Of a stretch of 5,147 bases of DNA, positions 1 to 5,147 are shown in pieces. The notes under the pieces are model-generated. The model was not told where the DNA came from. It saw nothing but the letters and a program-made list of their open reading frames with translations, and did not search any database. Origin of the DNA: Flavihumibacter sp. (lineage in GTDB: Bacteria; Bacteroidota; Bacteroidia; Chitinophagales; Chitinophagaceae); NCBI GenBank assembly GCA_025455285.1, contig JALOMU010000172.1, positions 1 to 5,147 on the forward strand, in the 5' to 3' direction. Position 1 is the first letter of the stretch. The number at the start of each line of letters is the position of its first letter. Position numbers and translations under genes: made by a program.

Positions 1-812
1 ATTTGGTTGGCAATTCCTGGCAAACCATTCATACAATCAATAACCCGGTTCGCTTCTATTGCATGGTACACGGTGGTCCTGGAATGAGGTACAGCTTTTC
101 GGGCCCGTTCTACGCCTCTTTGCCTTGCACTAAACCATTTTGTCAGTGCGTTTATACGTGCCAGTGAATCTTTCGGAACAGCTACGGAATACATATTTCC
201 TTCTGCTGATGGAATCCGAATTCCAGGCGTTCTGGACCAGTTAGCTGAGTCTCCGTTGCCCCCCCTAAGTATCCAATCACCTTCCCAGTTTTGAAGAATA
301 AAGGTTAGTTTTCTGTTTTTATAGGTGGTCAATAAGTAGGTAACGAGCCGGAAGATTTCTTCCTCCTCCGCCTTGGCGGAACTGTCTGTGGTTGTAATAC
401 CTGCTCCGTCGAGGCTTAAGACAAATGTAGAAAATGGATAAGTAAACGTTGTTTTCCAATAGGGGTGCTGAGCCAGCTCTGCAAGTTGAATATTGGGGGC
501 AAGATTCCAATTTGAATGGTACGTATATCCTTCTCCGTTTTTTCTGAACCAAACTTTCAGTACGCCAAATCCCAGGTCATTTAATTTGCTGGCTCCTTCT
601 ACCAGGAATGGTTCCTTGCTGAGATAATATTTCCCATCTACATGAGTTGCACCTAAACGATTCTTTATGTTCCTGTCAATTGGTGCACCGAGTAATGGTC
701 TGCAGTTATTTATCCTGGCAAGTATTTGCTCATCCGTTAGTTTAGACTGAGCATAGGTATTGAAGATCGAACAACATATAAGGAGTATACAGGTGTTAAA
801 TTGTTTGAGCAT
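1..812 (-). CDS. Secreted glycoside-hydrolase-like protein, 3' end outside window
   Basis: The frame opens with ATG at 812 and stays open for 270 codons to the window edge, so the C-terminus is missing. Residues 1-21 form a Sec signal peptide: a Lys, a hydrophobic stretch around 8-17, then TYA|QS, a typical Bacteroidota cleavage site. The mature part has the feel of a TIM-barrel glycoside hydrolase: a strand-like LGFGVLKVWF (residues 80-89), AELAQHPYW (111-119), then FILQNWEGDW (171-180), where Glu177 after Asn-Trp sits like the acid/base Glu at the end of beta-4 in clan GH-A enzymes. A further HAIEANRV (250-257) places Glu253 in another possible active-site strand. These assignments are inferences; no numbered GH family is claimed. 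The product would act in the periplasm or outside the cell. The gene follows the GtrA-family gene by 14 bp with no terminator between, so it is probably co-transcribed with the glycan genes. The leader before the ATG is A/T-rich with no Shine-Dalgarno, as usual in Bacteroidota. Confidence 0.6.
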   Translation of the reverse strand, partial: MLKQFNTCILLICCSIFNTYAQSKLTDEQILARINNCRPLLGAPIDRNIKNRLGATHVDGKYYLSKEPFLVEGASKLNDLGFGVLKVWFRKNGEGYTYHSNWNLAPNIQLAELAQHPYWKTTFTYPFSTFVLSLDGAGITTTDSSAKAEEEEIFRLVTYLLTTYKNRKLTFILQNWEGDWILRGGNGDSANWSRTPGIRIPSAEGNMYSVAVPKDSLARINALTKWFSARQRGVERARKAVPHSRTTVYHAIEANRVIDCMNGLPGIANQ

Positions 813-826
813 TTGAATTTAATCAT

Positions 827-1294
827 TTATACCATTTTCTGCCTGCTGCGAAAGGTAAAATATTTTTGTAAAAAATAATTGATGGTTAGCATGATAACAG
901 CAGTCAGAAAATAGGAATAGGAAGGACTTAAGCTTAACCAGACGATCATTCCTTTAGTAAGTAAATATGCGTTCAATTGCCCTTGTAAGGCAACCAATGC
1001 ATATTTCCCGAATTGTTTTTTTGTATCTTTCTTTTCCTTTGAACTAGTTGTAAATGCAAGATGTTTATTCAACCAGAATCCGGAGCATACGGTGATGATA
1101 AAGGCTATTCCGGTTGCTATTTCAACTGCCAGCAGCGAGTTTTTTAAATGTAAGAACAGTAAAGTAAACAGTCCGATATTCAAGGCTGTATTCAATGCAC
1201 CCACTGCCAGATATGCATATATCTCAAAAGGCAACATTTTTTTTACCATCGGGTAAAAAAAATCAAGCAATTGAAGGAGTAATTTCTTTAGCAT
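827..1294 (-). CDS. GtrA-family four-helix membrane protein
   Basis: This 155-residue protein has the length and layout of the GtrA family (PF04138): four hydrophobic segments at about 25-48, 55-77, 97-120 and 124-146, arranged as two related pairs. Each pair ends in a similar motif, GFWLNKHLAF (72-81) and NYFLQKYFTF (139-148), and the first helix carries the family-type VGALNTALN (31-39). GtrA proteins are proposed to move polyprenyl-phosphate-linked sugars across the inner membrane for glycosylation of surface polymers. The ATG at 1294 is chosen because the N-terminal DFFYP (11-15) is, from memory, common at this place in Bacteroidota homologues; it makes the gene overlap the glycosyltransferase by 32 bp. 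Internal ATGs at residues 16 and 20 are possible starts, and using residue 16 would remove the overlap. No Shine-Dalgarno is visible before any of them. The usual GtrB-type partner is not visible here, so the adjacent GT4-type enzyme may belong to the same pathway. Family call is firm; substrate unknown. Confidence 0.9.
   Translation of the reverse strand: MLKKLLLQLLDFFYPMVKKMLPFEIYAYLAVGALNTALNIGLFTLLFLHLKNSLLAVEIATGIAFIITVCSGFWLNKHLAFTTSSKEKKDTKKQFGKYALVALQGQLNAYLLTKGMIVWLSLSPSYSYFLTAVIMLTINYFLQKYFTFRSRQKMV
1236..1263. repeat. Perfect 12-bp inverted repeat at the glycosyltransferase/GtrA overlap
   Basis: Positions 1236-1247 (ATTTTTTTTACC) are exactly complementary to 1252-1263 (GGTAAAAAAAAT), leaving the 4-base loop ATCG. 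The repeat touches the last base of the glycosyltransferase stop codon (1263-1265) and encodes FFYPMVKKM of the GtrA-family protein, including internal Met codons 16 and 20. In RNA it could fold into a weak, mostly A-U hairpin. Neither flank has a T-run outside the arms, so a terminator role is unlikely. The structure is certain; a function is not. Confidence 0.9.
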
Positions 1295-2486
1295 CTATGG
1301 AAGCATTTGGGGTTGTAGAAACTAATTTTTTGGCATGAGATAAATACCATTCTGCGAGTTCATTCATCGGTAAACCTTTAGCAGCGGAATAGTTCATGTT
1401 CTCATATTTTTTTCTTTCTTCCGGGTGGTTCAGCAGGTAGGCAACTGCATCTGCCAGGCTTTGTGCATTCTCTTTTTCGAAATAGGCACCACCATATCCT
1501 TCTTCTTCGACTATTCGTTCCAGGTCATCTATTTTAGGTAGGATGCAGGCTCTTGCGTAACTGCCAGCCTGGTGAAGAATTCCTGAGCTACCGGTTGTTG
1601 TTGTGTAGGGAAAAATGACCAAACTGCTTTGTTTAAAAATGGATTCTACCATTTCTTCCGGCACATATCCGGTAAACTCAACATTTGACATATCCTGGTA
1701 AGCTGCCTTAACAGCATTCAGGTACCCTTTAACGTTGGGGTTGTCTGTACCTGCGATGGTGGCTTTAAATTTCTTTTCAGGAAACCTTTTCTCCAGCAGC
1801 CTGACAGCGTCCAGCAATACCTCTACTTTTTTATAGGTGCCAAATTTTCCGAATGCCATCAGGTCAACTTCTTCCAGTTCGTCGGGCAGGTAACTTCGTT
1901 CCGGTAATTCAAAATTTCCATGAGGTAGGAGAATGACATTGTTTGCCTTGTATTTCTCTTTAATGATATCTACATATTGCGATATGGTTAATCCCACCAG
2001 ATCCGCTTTAAGGATGAATCTGGTTAGTTGTTTCCCAATCCATAAAAAGAATTTTTCTTTCCATTTGTTCCCTGCCATACCTATTGTATCCAGCTTTACG
2101 GTTTCTGTGATATTATGCAATATGACCATGGAGGGTATACGGATTAATCTGCAAAACCACGGTGTAAGCAGGCCTAGTGCAGCAGGAACTTTACCGTCTC
2201 CAAATGTCATGAATTGCAGATTCATGATGACCAGATCGGGCTGTAAATCGCGCAATTTTCTGGCGATTTCAATACTGCTAAAAAGTCCATTAAAGGTCCA
2301 GCAAGGAATGATTTCAATTCCATCAACAGCATATTTCCGGTAGTCACTATTGTCATCCAGGTGGTTCGTAAGTACATAGATGCTTTCAATTTCCGGTTTA
2401 TTTATAAAGCTGCGGATCAGGTGATACCCATATTCATTTAAGGTTACCTGGCTGGGAGGATAGGGTGAAATAAAAGCAATTTTCAT
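1263..2486 (-). CDS. Glycosyltransferase, GT-B fold, GT4-like
   Basis: A 407-residue cytoplasmic or membrane-associated glycosyltransferase that should move a sugar from a nucleotide-sugar donor to a glycan or lipid acceptor. The N-terminal Rossmann domain opens with MKIAFISPYPPSQ (1-13), typical of GT4-type enzymes, and continues with DLVIMNLQ (84-91) and ILHNITE (122-128). The C-terminal donor-binding domain begins near LMAFGKFGTYKK (209-220), followed by TIAGTD (243-248), VEFTGYVPEEMVESIF (269-284) and the nucleotide-sugar loop at 293-307. In that loop the two acidic residues of the classical EX7E motif are replaced by Thr298 and Gln306 (TGSSGILHQA). The ATG at 2486 is preferred over an upstream TTG at 2537, because the latter would add 17 residues ahead of the first beta strand. 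Length is normal for the family and the frame is intact. It lies 82 bp after the preceding gene and overlaps the GtrA-family gene by 32 bp. Family confidence is high; donor, acceptor and linkage cannot be read from the sequence. Confidence 0.9.
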   Translation of the reverse strand: MKIAFISPYPPSQVTLNEYGYHLIRSFINKPEIESIYVLTNHLDDNSDYRKYAVDGIEIIPCWTFNGLFSSIEIARKLRDLQPDLVIMNLQFMTFGDGKVPAALGLLTPWFCRLIRIPSMVILHNITETVKLDTIGMAGNKWKEKFFLWIGKQLTRFILKADLVGLTISQYVDIIKEKYKANNVILLPHGNFELPERSYLPDELEEVDLMAFGKFGTYKKVEVLLDAVRLLEKRFPEKKFKATIAGTDNPNVKGYLNAVKAAYQDMSNVEFTGYVPEEMVESIFKQSSLVIFPYTTTTGSSGILHQAGSYARACILPKIDDLERIVEEEGYGGAYFEKENAQSLADAVAYLLNHPEERKKYENMNYSAAKGLPMNELAEWYLSHAKKLVSTTPNASIDAKEITPSIA

Positions 2487-2531
2487 GATATCGTTTTTTA
2501 ACAGGATACTTGTTTCAATAGGTTTGCCATA

Positions 2532-2547
2532 TTTCAACTTGTTGAAA
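2532..2547. other. Dyad symmetry in the gap before the glycosyltransferase gene
   Basis: TTTCAAC and GTTGAAA form a perfect 7-bp inverted repeat separated by two bases. It sits in the only sizeable gap of the window (2487-2568), 46 bp ahead of the glycosyltransferase ATG. Neither side is followed by a T-run, so it is not an intrinsic terminator. It could be an operator half-site pair or a weak RNA hairpin. No Bacteroidota-type promoter (TTTG with TAnnTTTG) was found in the gap. Such a short, A/T-rich dyad may also occur by chance. Confidence 0.3.
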
Positions 2548-2568
2548 ATCAGAATTGAACTACATTTT

Positions 2569-3141
2569 TTAGGGAGCTTTGGTGTCCAGATTCTGGAATT
2601 CTTCCTGATTCAGGAAGCGAAGTGCATCGATTCTCCAATGATCGCCCTGAAAAACAAGCACCACTGCCAGATTGGTCAGCATGGTTTTGCTGGTATGGTC
2701 GGGATACCTGTAAGTGAGCAATAAATTGCTGTCAATTGCGGTACACACGAGCCCGTCTGATGCCCAGTTTTGTATATGAAGATTGTGTTGTTCGTCTGTA
2801 CGGCTAACAGGGGTTGACAGGATGGAGGTATGATGACGTGTCAGTTGCTTAAAGAACGCCTCACTGTAATATTCCTTTCCCGCTTCCACATCATTGGTGC
2901 TGTATAAATGGTTCAAATGGGCCCATATCGCACTATAGTCTCTTATCAGGATTTGTTGACGGAAGGAGTCTGGCTGGAATATGGAATGGACGGTTAGTGT
3001 ATTTTTTGTTTGATGTTGATTGGCAATGGTGTCGGTAAGCAGGAAAACAGGTATGGAAGCGGTTCTTCTGTACAGTTTTTCCTGCAGTAAAAAATACATG
3101 ATCAATAATATAAAAAGACTTATAAATAAATACCGAAACAT
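2569..3141 (-). CDS. Membrane-anchored NTF2-like protein, function unknown
   Basis: A 190-residue protein with one N-terminal hydrophobic segment (about 3-19) followed by a basic patch (KLYRR, 22-26). It is most simply a signal anchor holding a domain of about 165 residues on the outer face of the inner membrane, although an uncleaved anchor and a signal peptide are hard to tell apart, and the Lys/Arg side makes the orientation uncertain. The soluble part starts with helices (IRDYSAIWAHLNHLYSTND, 66-84; AGKEYYSEAFFKQL, 87-100), then strands ending in LVCTAIDSNLLLTYRYPD (131-148), LAVVLVF (158-164) and GDHWRIDALRFL (166-177). Helices followed by a curved sheet, closing with a HWRIDALRF strand, suggest the NTF2-like fold; this is judged by eye. 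I have the impression of conserved homologues in Chitinophagaceae but know no named function. Its ATG shares one base with the stop of the lipoprotein gene (TAATG), which implies translational coupling. It has no visible catalytic motif, so a binding or structural role is more likely than an enzyme. Confidence 0.55.
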   Translation of the reverse strand: MFRYLFISLFILLIMYFLLQEKLYRRTASIPVFLLTDTIANQHQTKNTLTVHSIFQPDSFRQQILIRDYSAIWAHLNHLYSTNDVEAGKEYYSEAFFKQLTRHHTSILSTPVSRTDEQHNLHIQNWASDGLVCTAIDSNLLLTYRYPDHTSKTMLTNLAVVLVFQGDHWRIDALRFLNQEEFQNLDTKAP

Positions 3142-3965
3142 TATTTATACAATTTTATCGTGTTGGAATTAACAGTATGAATAGCGGCCTGGATAGTGTA
3201 GTGCTGTTGTATTGCAGGTATTTTTAAGATTGCCATCCCATTTCTAATGGCTACTTCAGTTTGACTGGTAAACTGGTTATTGGTATACAGAAAACGAATC
3301 ATCGTGCCATCTGCCAGTTGATTGCCATATTTATCTTGCAAAGGCCCGGCAGTTACTTCAAATACGTTTTCTTTTTTAAGGTACTTCCCTTTTAAGAATA
3401 TGGAGGCCGGAGAACCGGGTTGAACATAATAGGCAGATAGGGGTATTTTCTTTTGAGCCAGAAAAGTACCTGCTTTGGGTTCCAGAGAAAGGATCGATTC
3501 TTCAAAATATCGTTTTTGTTTCCCTAATGGAAGCAGATTTCTCCATTCATCGATTACATGAAGTATTTGCTGCTGTTGCAGACTTGAGTCGGTATTAACG
3601 GTTTTGGGAGACCGGTAGTCTTTGGATGCAGGATGGACGATTGAGTTGTTTTGGATCAGAACATGGTAATAATATGAACTATTTTTGTATTGTACGACCA
3701 ATATAGCAGGACCTTCAGTTACACCATGCCGGTGTTTCAGTGAAAGTGAGAAACCTTCCGGAACTGGTTTGCATGCTAAAGGAAGGGGTTGTGTAAAGCT
3801 TAGGAGATAGGCATTCCAGCAGGTATGGCTGGATCGGAATAAAAACGTATCGGCAGGTAGATAAAAGATTGGTTCCGACTTTACCAATACAGGTTTGGCA
3901 GGCTGTAAGGGTTCACAACCCAGCAGCGCAATAAAAAGCAAACTATAGAATAAACCTAGCTTCAT
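3141..3965 (-). CDS. Lipoprotein with C-terminal Ig-like (Big_1-type) region
   Basis: A 274-residue predicted lipoprotein. The start at 3965 is chosen because it gives a compact lipoprotein signal, MKLGLFYSLLFIALLGC, with a lipobox LLGC ending at Cys17, and because its ATG overlaps the preceding TGA as ATGA. An upstream in-frame ATG at 3995 would add ten residues ahead of the signal. Residue 18 is Glu, so outer-membrane sorting is possible. Residues about 34-110 look beta-rich; 128-146 (LQQQQILHVIDEWRNLLPL) is a likely helix. Residues about 180-272 read as an Ig-like domain of the Big_1/invasin type: VQPGSPASIFLKG (181-193), DKYGNQLADGTMIRF (211-225), NGMAILKIP (242-250), HYTIQAAI (255-262), NTIKL (268-272), matching the usual D-x-x-GN...DGT...F and closing-strand pattern. 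This domain type is usually structural or adhesive. The gene sits between two membrane-anchored NTF2-like proteins, suggesting a shared envelope task. Biological role unknown. Confidence 0.6.
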   Translation of the reverse strand: MKLGLFYSLLFIALLGCEPLQPAKPVLVKSEPIFYLPADTFLFRSSHTCWNAYLLSFTQPLPLACKPVPEGFSLSLKHRHGVTEGPAILVVQYKNSSYYYHVLIQNNSIVHPASKDYRSPKTVNTDSSLQQQQILHVIDEWRNLLPLGKQKRYFEESILSLEPKAGTFLAQKKIPLSAYYVQPGSPASIFLKGKYLKKENVFEVTAGPLQDKYGNQLADGTMIRFLYTNNQFTSQTEVAIRNGMAILKIPAIQQHYTIQAAIHTVNSNTIKLYK

Positions 3966-5147
3966 TGCAAGTACAATTCCTGGCTCATAAAACAATGTGG
4001 GAGTAGGGCAATTCCCTGGTTGCGATTTGCTACTTCATCTTTTTGACTAGTCCCGACCTTTCTCTGCTGCCCATTGATGAAAACGGTAAGGGGTACGGAA
4101 ACCAGGGTCGACTCTTTCTGAATTTTAGTAAAGGCATGCATGAACTGAAGGTGCAAGCCACTTCTGACTGCTCCATTGTGGAGCAAGAGCTGGACCTGCC
4201 AAATCCTTCCATTGGTATCTTTTTCGGCTACCAGTATTCCTGGGATATTGATATCAGTAGTTAGTTCATTATACATTTCACAATCAATCCGGACCTGGTT
4301 GCCCGCGAGGGAACGAACCGCATAGCCGGTGGTTCCTCCATGCAGGTAGCCCCTTTCGCTTACATCTGTTTCAGCATGTATTTCAATGGATTTTAGTTGC
4401 CTGCTGTTCAAAATATGGGTACTATCAAGGTTAATTTGAAAATAGCTGCCAGCTTTAGGAGAGAGGTTGTATTGAAAAGCTGTAGCCGGGAAATAATGTT
4501 TAAGCGAATCATTTTGAAAACGTACACTTACTTTCAGGGCGATATTGATAGGGATATCATCTGTATTGACTATTTCTCCTGTAATAAAACTGGATGCTCC
4601 ATTTCGAACAAAATTGACCTGTTTAAAAAAGGCGAATGGTTTTTTTACCCGATCATCCTTAATGGTGGGAAAGCTACTGATAACGCGTTTACCCTGTTTT
4701 TTAAAAATTGTATAGGTATAACTGCGTACCTGCTCTTCAGGAATTTCCGGAATGAATTCGGGTGGCAGTATGTACCATTTTTTACCCTGCAGAACCAGTT
4801 TTACCGTGTCGTTTTTTTCCATTCGTCCAACTGAAGTGTTCCATCGGGAGAAAACATAGGCAGTGGCGGAATCGGTTGCTGTAAAAACTGATTTTACTGC
4901 CATGCTATCCAGCTTTGCATAGGACGGCAACAGTCCGCCTTCATTTACTGATTTTTCAAGCAGAAATTGATCCAGCGGATAATGGGGGGATGGTTTAAAG
5001 AAACCAAATGCTTTTTCAAAGCGCTGGAAATCCAACTGGTTATAATAATTGAATACAGTTGTGGAAGGGTCTTTTTGTTCCCGGTGAAACAAGAGTTCAT
5101 AAACCTGTAAAATCAAAAAGCTGGAAACAAAGAAAGCCGGCAATAAA
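3962..5147 (-). CDS. Membrane-anchored NTF2-like protein with beta-rich C-terminus, 5' end outside window
   Basis: The frame is open to the right edge. The first possible start inside the window is a TTG at 5143, but the codon before it is also sense (Leu), so the true start is probably upstream. Numbering from 5143, a hydrophobic segment at about 2-18 should be a signal anchor. Residues about 26-130 resemble an NTF2-like domain: VFNYYNQLDFQRFEKAFGFF (30-49), YPLDQFLLEKSVNEGGLLPSY (near 55-75), AYVFSRWNTS (95-104) and GKKWYILPPEF (120-130). Then come two beta-rich stretches with similar rhythm, about 172-240 (ITGEIVNTDDIPINIALKV at 187-205) and 281-340 (VRIDCEMYNELTTDINI at 284-300), recalling FxLYD-type extracellular beta domains; this is an inference by eye. 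The gene ends in ATGA overlapping the lipoprotein start. No catalytic motif was seen. The product likely projects from the inner membrane and may bind another envelope component. No named function is known to me. Confidence 0.5.
   Translation of the reverse strand, partial: LLPAFFVSSFLILQVYELLFHREQKDPSTTVFNYYNQLDFQRFEKAFGFFKPSPHYPLDQFLLEKSVNEGGLLPSYAKLDSMAVKSVFTATDSATAYVFSRWNTSVGRMEKNDTVKLVLQGKKWYILPPEFIPEIPEEQVRSYTYTIFKKQGKRVISSFPTIKDDRVKKPFAFFKQVNFVRNGASSFITGEIVNTDDIPINIALKVSVRFQNDSLKHYFPATAFQYNLSPKAGSYFQINLDSTHILNSRQLKSIEIHAETDVSERGYLHGGTTGYAVRSLAGNQVRIDCEMYNELTTDINIPGILVAEKDTNGRIWQVQLLLHNGAVRSGLHLQFMHAFTKIQKESTLVSVPLTVFINGQQRKVGTSQKDEVANRNQGIALLPHCFMSQELYLQ

Noticed and set aside
319..552. 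Minus-strand 77-codon frame
   Set aside because: It overlaps, in another frame, the secreted hydrolase-like gene, which has a signal peptide and coherent motifs.
1236..1263. Reading the T8/A8 inverted repeat as an intrinsic terminator
   Set aside because: The T- and A-runs are the stem itself, with only three G-C or C-G-containing positions near the loop, and it lies within two overlapping genes.
1933..2343. Plus-strand open frame of 136 codons
   Set aside because: It lies wholly inside the well-supported glycosyltransferase gene on the other strand, and its translation shows no recognisable domain.
2487..2537. Upstream TTG start adding 17 residues to the glycosyltransferase
   Set aside because: GT4-type proteins normally begin directly with the MKIAFIS-like first strand, and ATG at 2486 supplies exactly that.
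2485..2724. Plus-strand open frame of 79 codons covering the 82-bp gap
   Set aside because: More than half of it is antisense to the NTF2-like gene, and no leader, signal or motif supports it.
4169..4185. Hairpin with 7-bp stem and 3-base loop (TGCTCCA/TGGAGCA) as a possible terminator
   Set aside because: It lies inside a coding region, has no following T-run on either strand, and is explained by the codons for LLHNGA.
4397..4834. Plus-strand open frame of 145 codons
   Set aside because: Antisense to the intact membrane-anchored protein gene; Cys/Phe-rich composition without domain pattern, typical of a shadow frame.

Overview
All six genes in this window lie on the minus strand, packed head to tail, so the locus reads from position 5147 down to 1 as one apparent transcription unit. 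Moderate G+C, start codons without Shine-Dalgarno sequences (A/T-rich leaders instead), a signal peptide ending in TYA|QS, and a GtrA protein with a DFFYP N-terminus point to Bacteroidota, probably a Chitinophagaceae-like bacterium. The taxonomic call is an inference from style, not from a marker gene.

Upstream part (5147 to 2569): three tightly coupled genes for envelope-facing proteins of unknown function. The first is cut by the window edge and encodes a membrane-anchored protein with an NTF2-like region followed by two beta-rich segments. Its TGA overlaps the ATG of a lipoprotein gene (ATGA), whose C-terminal part resembles an Ig-like (Big_1/invasin type) domain. The lipoprotein's TAA overlaps the ATG of a small membrane-anchored, NTF2-like protein (TAATG). 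The overlaps suggest translational coupling and possibly a shared complex or pathway.

Downstream part (2486 to 1): after an 82-bp gap, the largest in the window, come a GT4-type (GT-B fold) glycosyltransferase with a degenerate EX7E motif, a four-helix GtrA-family membrane protein overlapping it by 32 bp, and, 14 bp further on, a secreted protein that looks like a TIM-barrel glycoside hydrolase and runs off the left edge. These three fit synthesis, translocation and extracellular processing of a surface glycan.

No RNA genes, mobile elements, CRISPR arrays or convincing intrinsic terminators were seen, and no stretch over 300 bases lacks a gene. The most notable non-coding structure is a perfect 12-bp inverted repeat with T8 and A8 arms lying on the glycosyltransferase stop codon and the early codons of the GtrA gene. 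Both end genes are incomplete. The three upstream genes next to glycan genes are the best candidate for something undescribed, but nothing here proves a new system.
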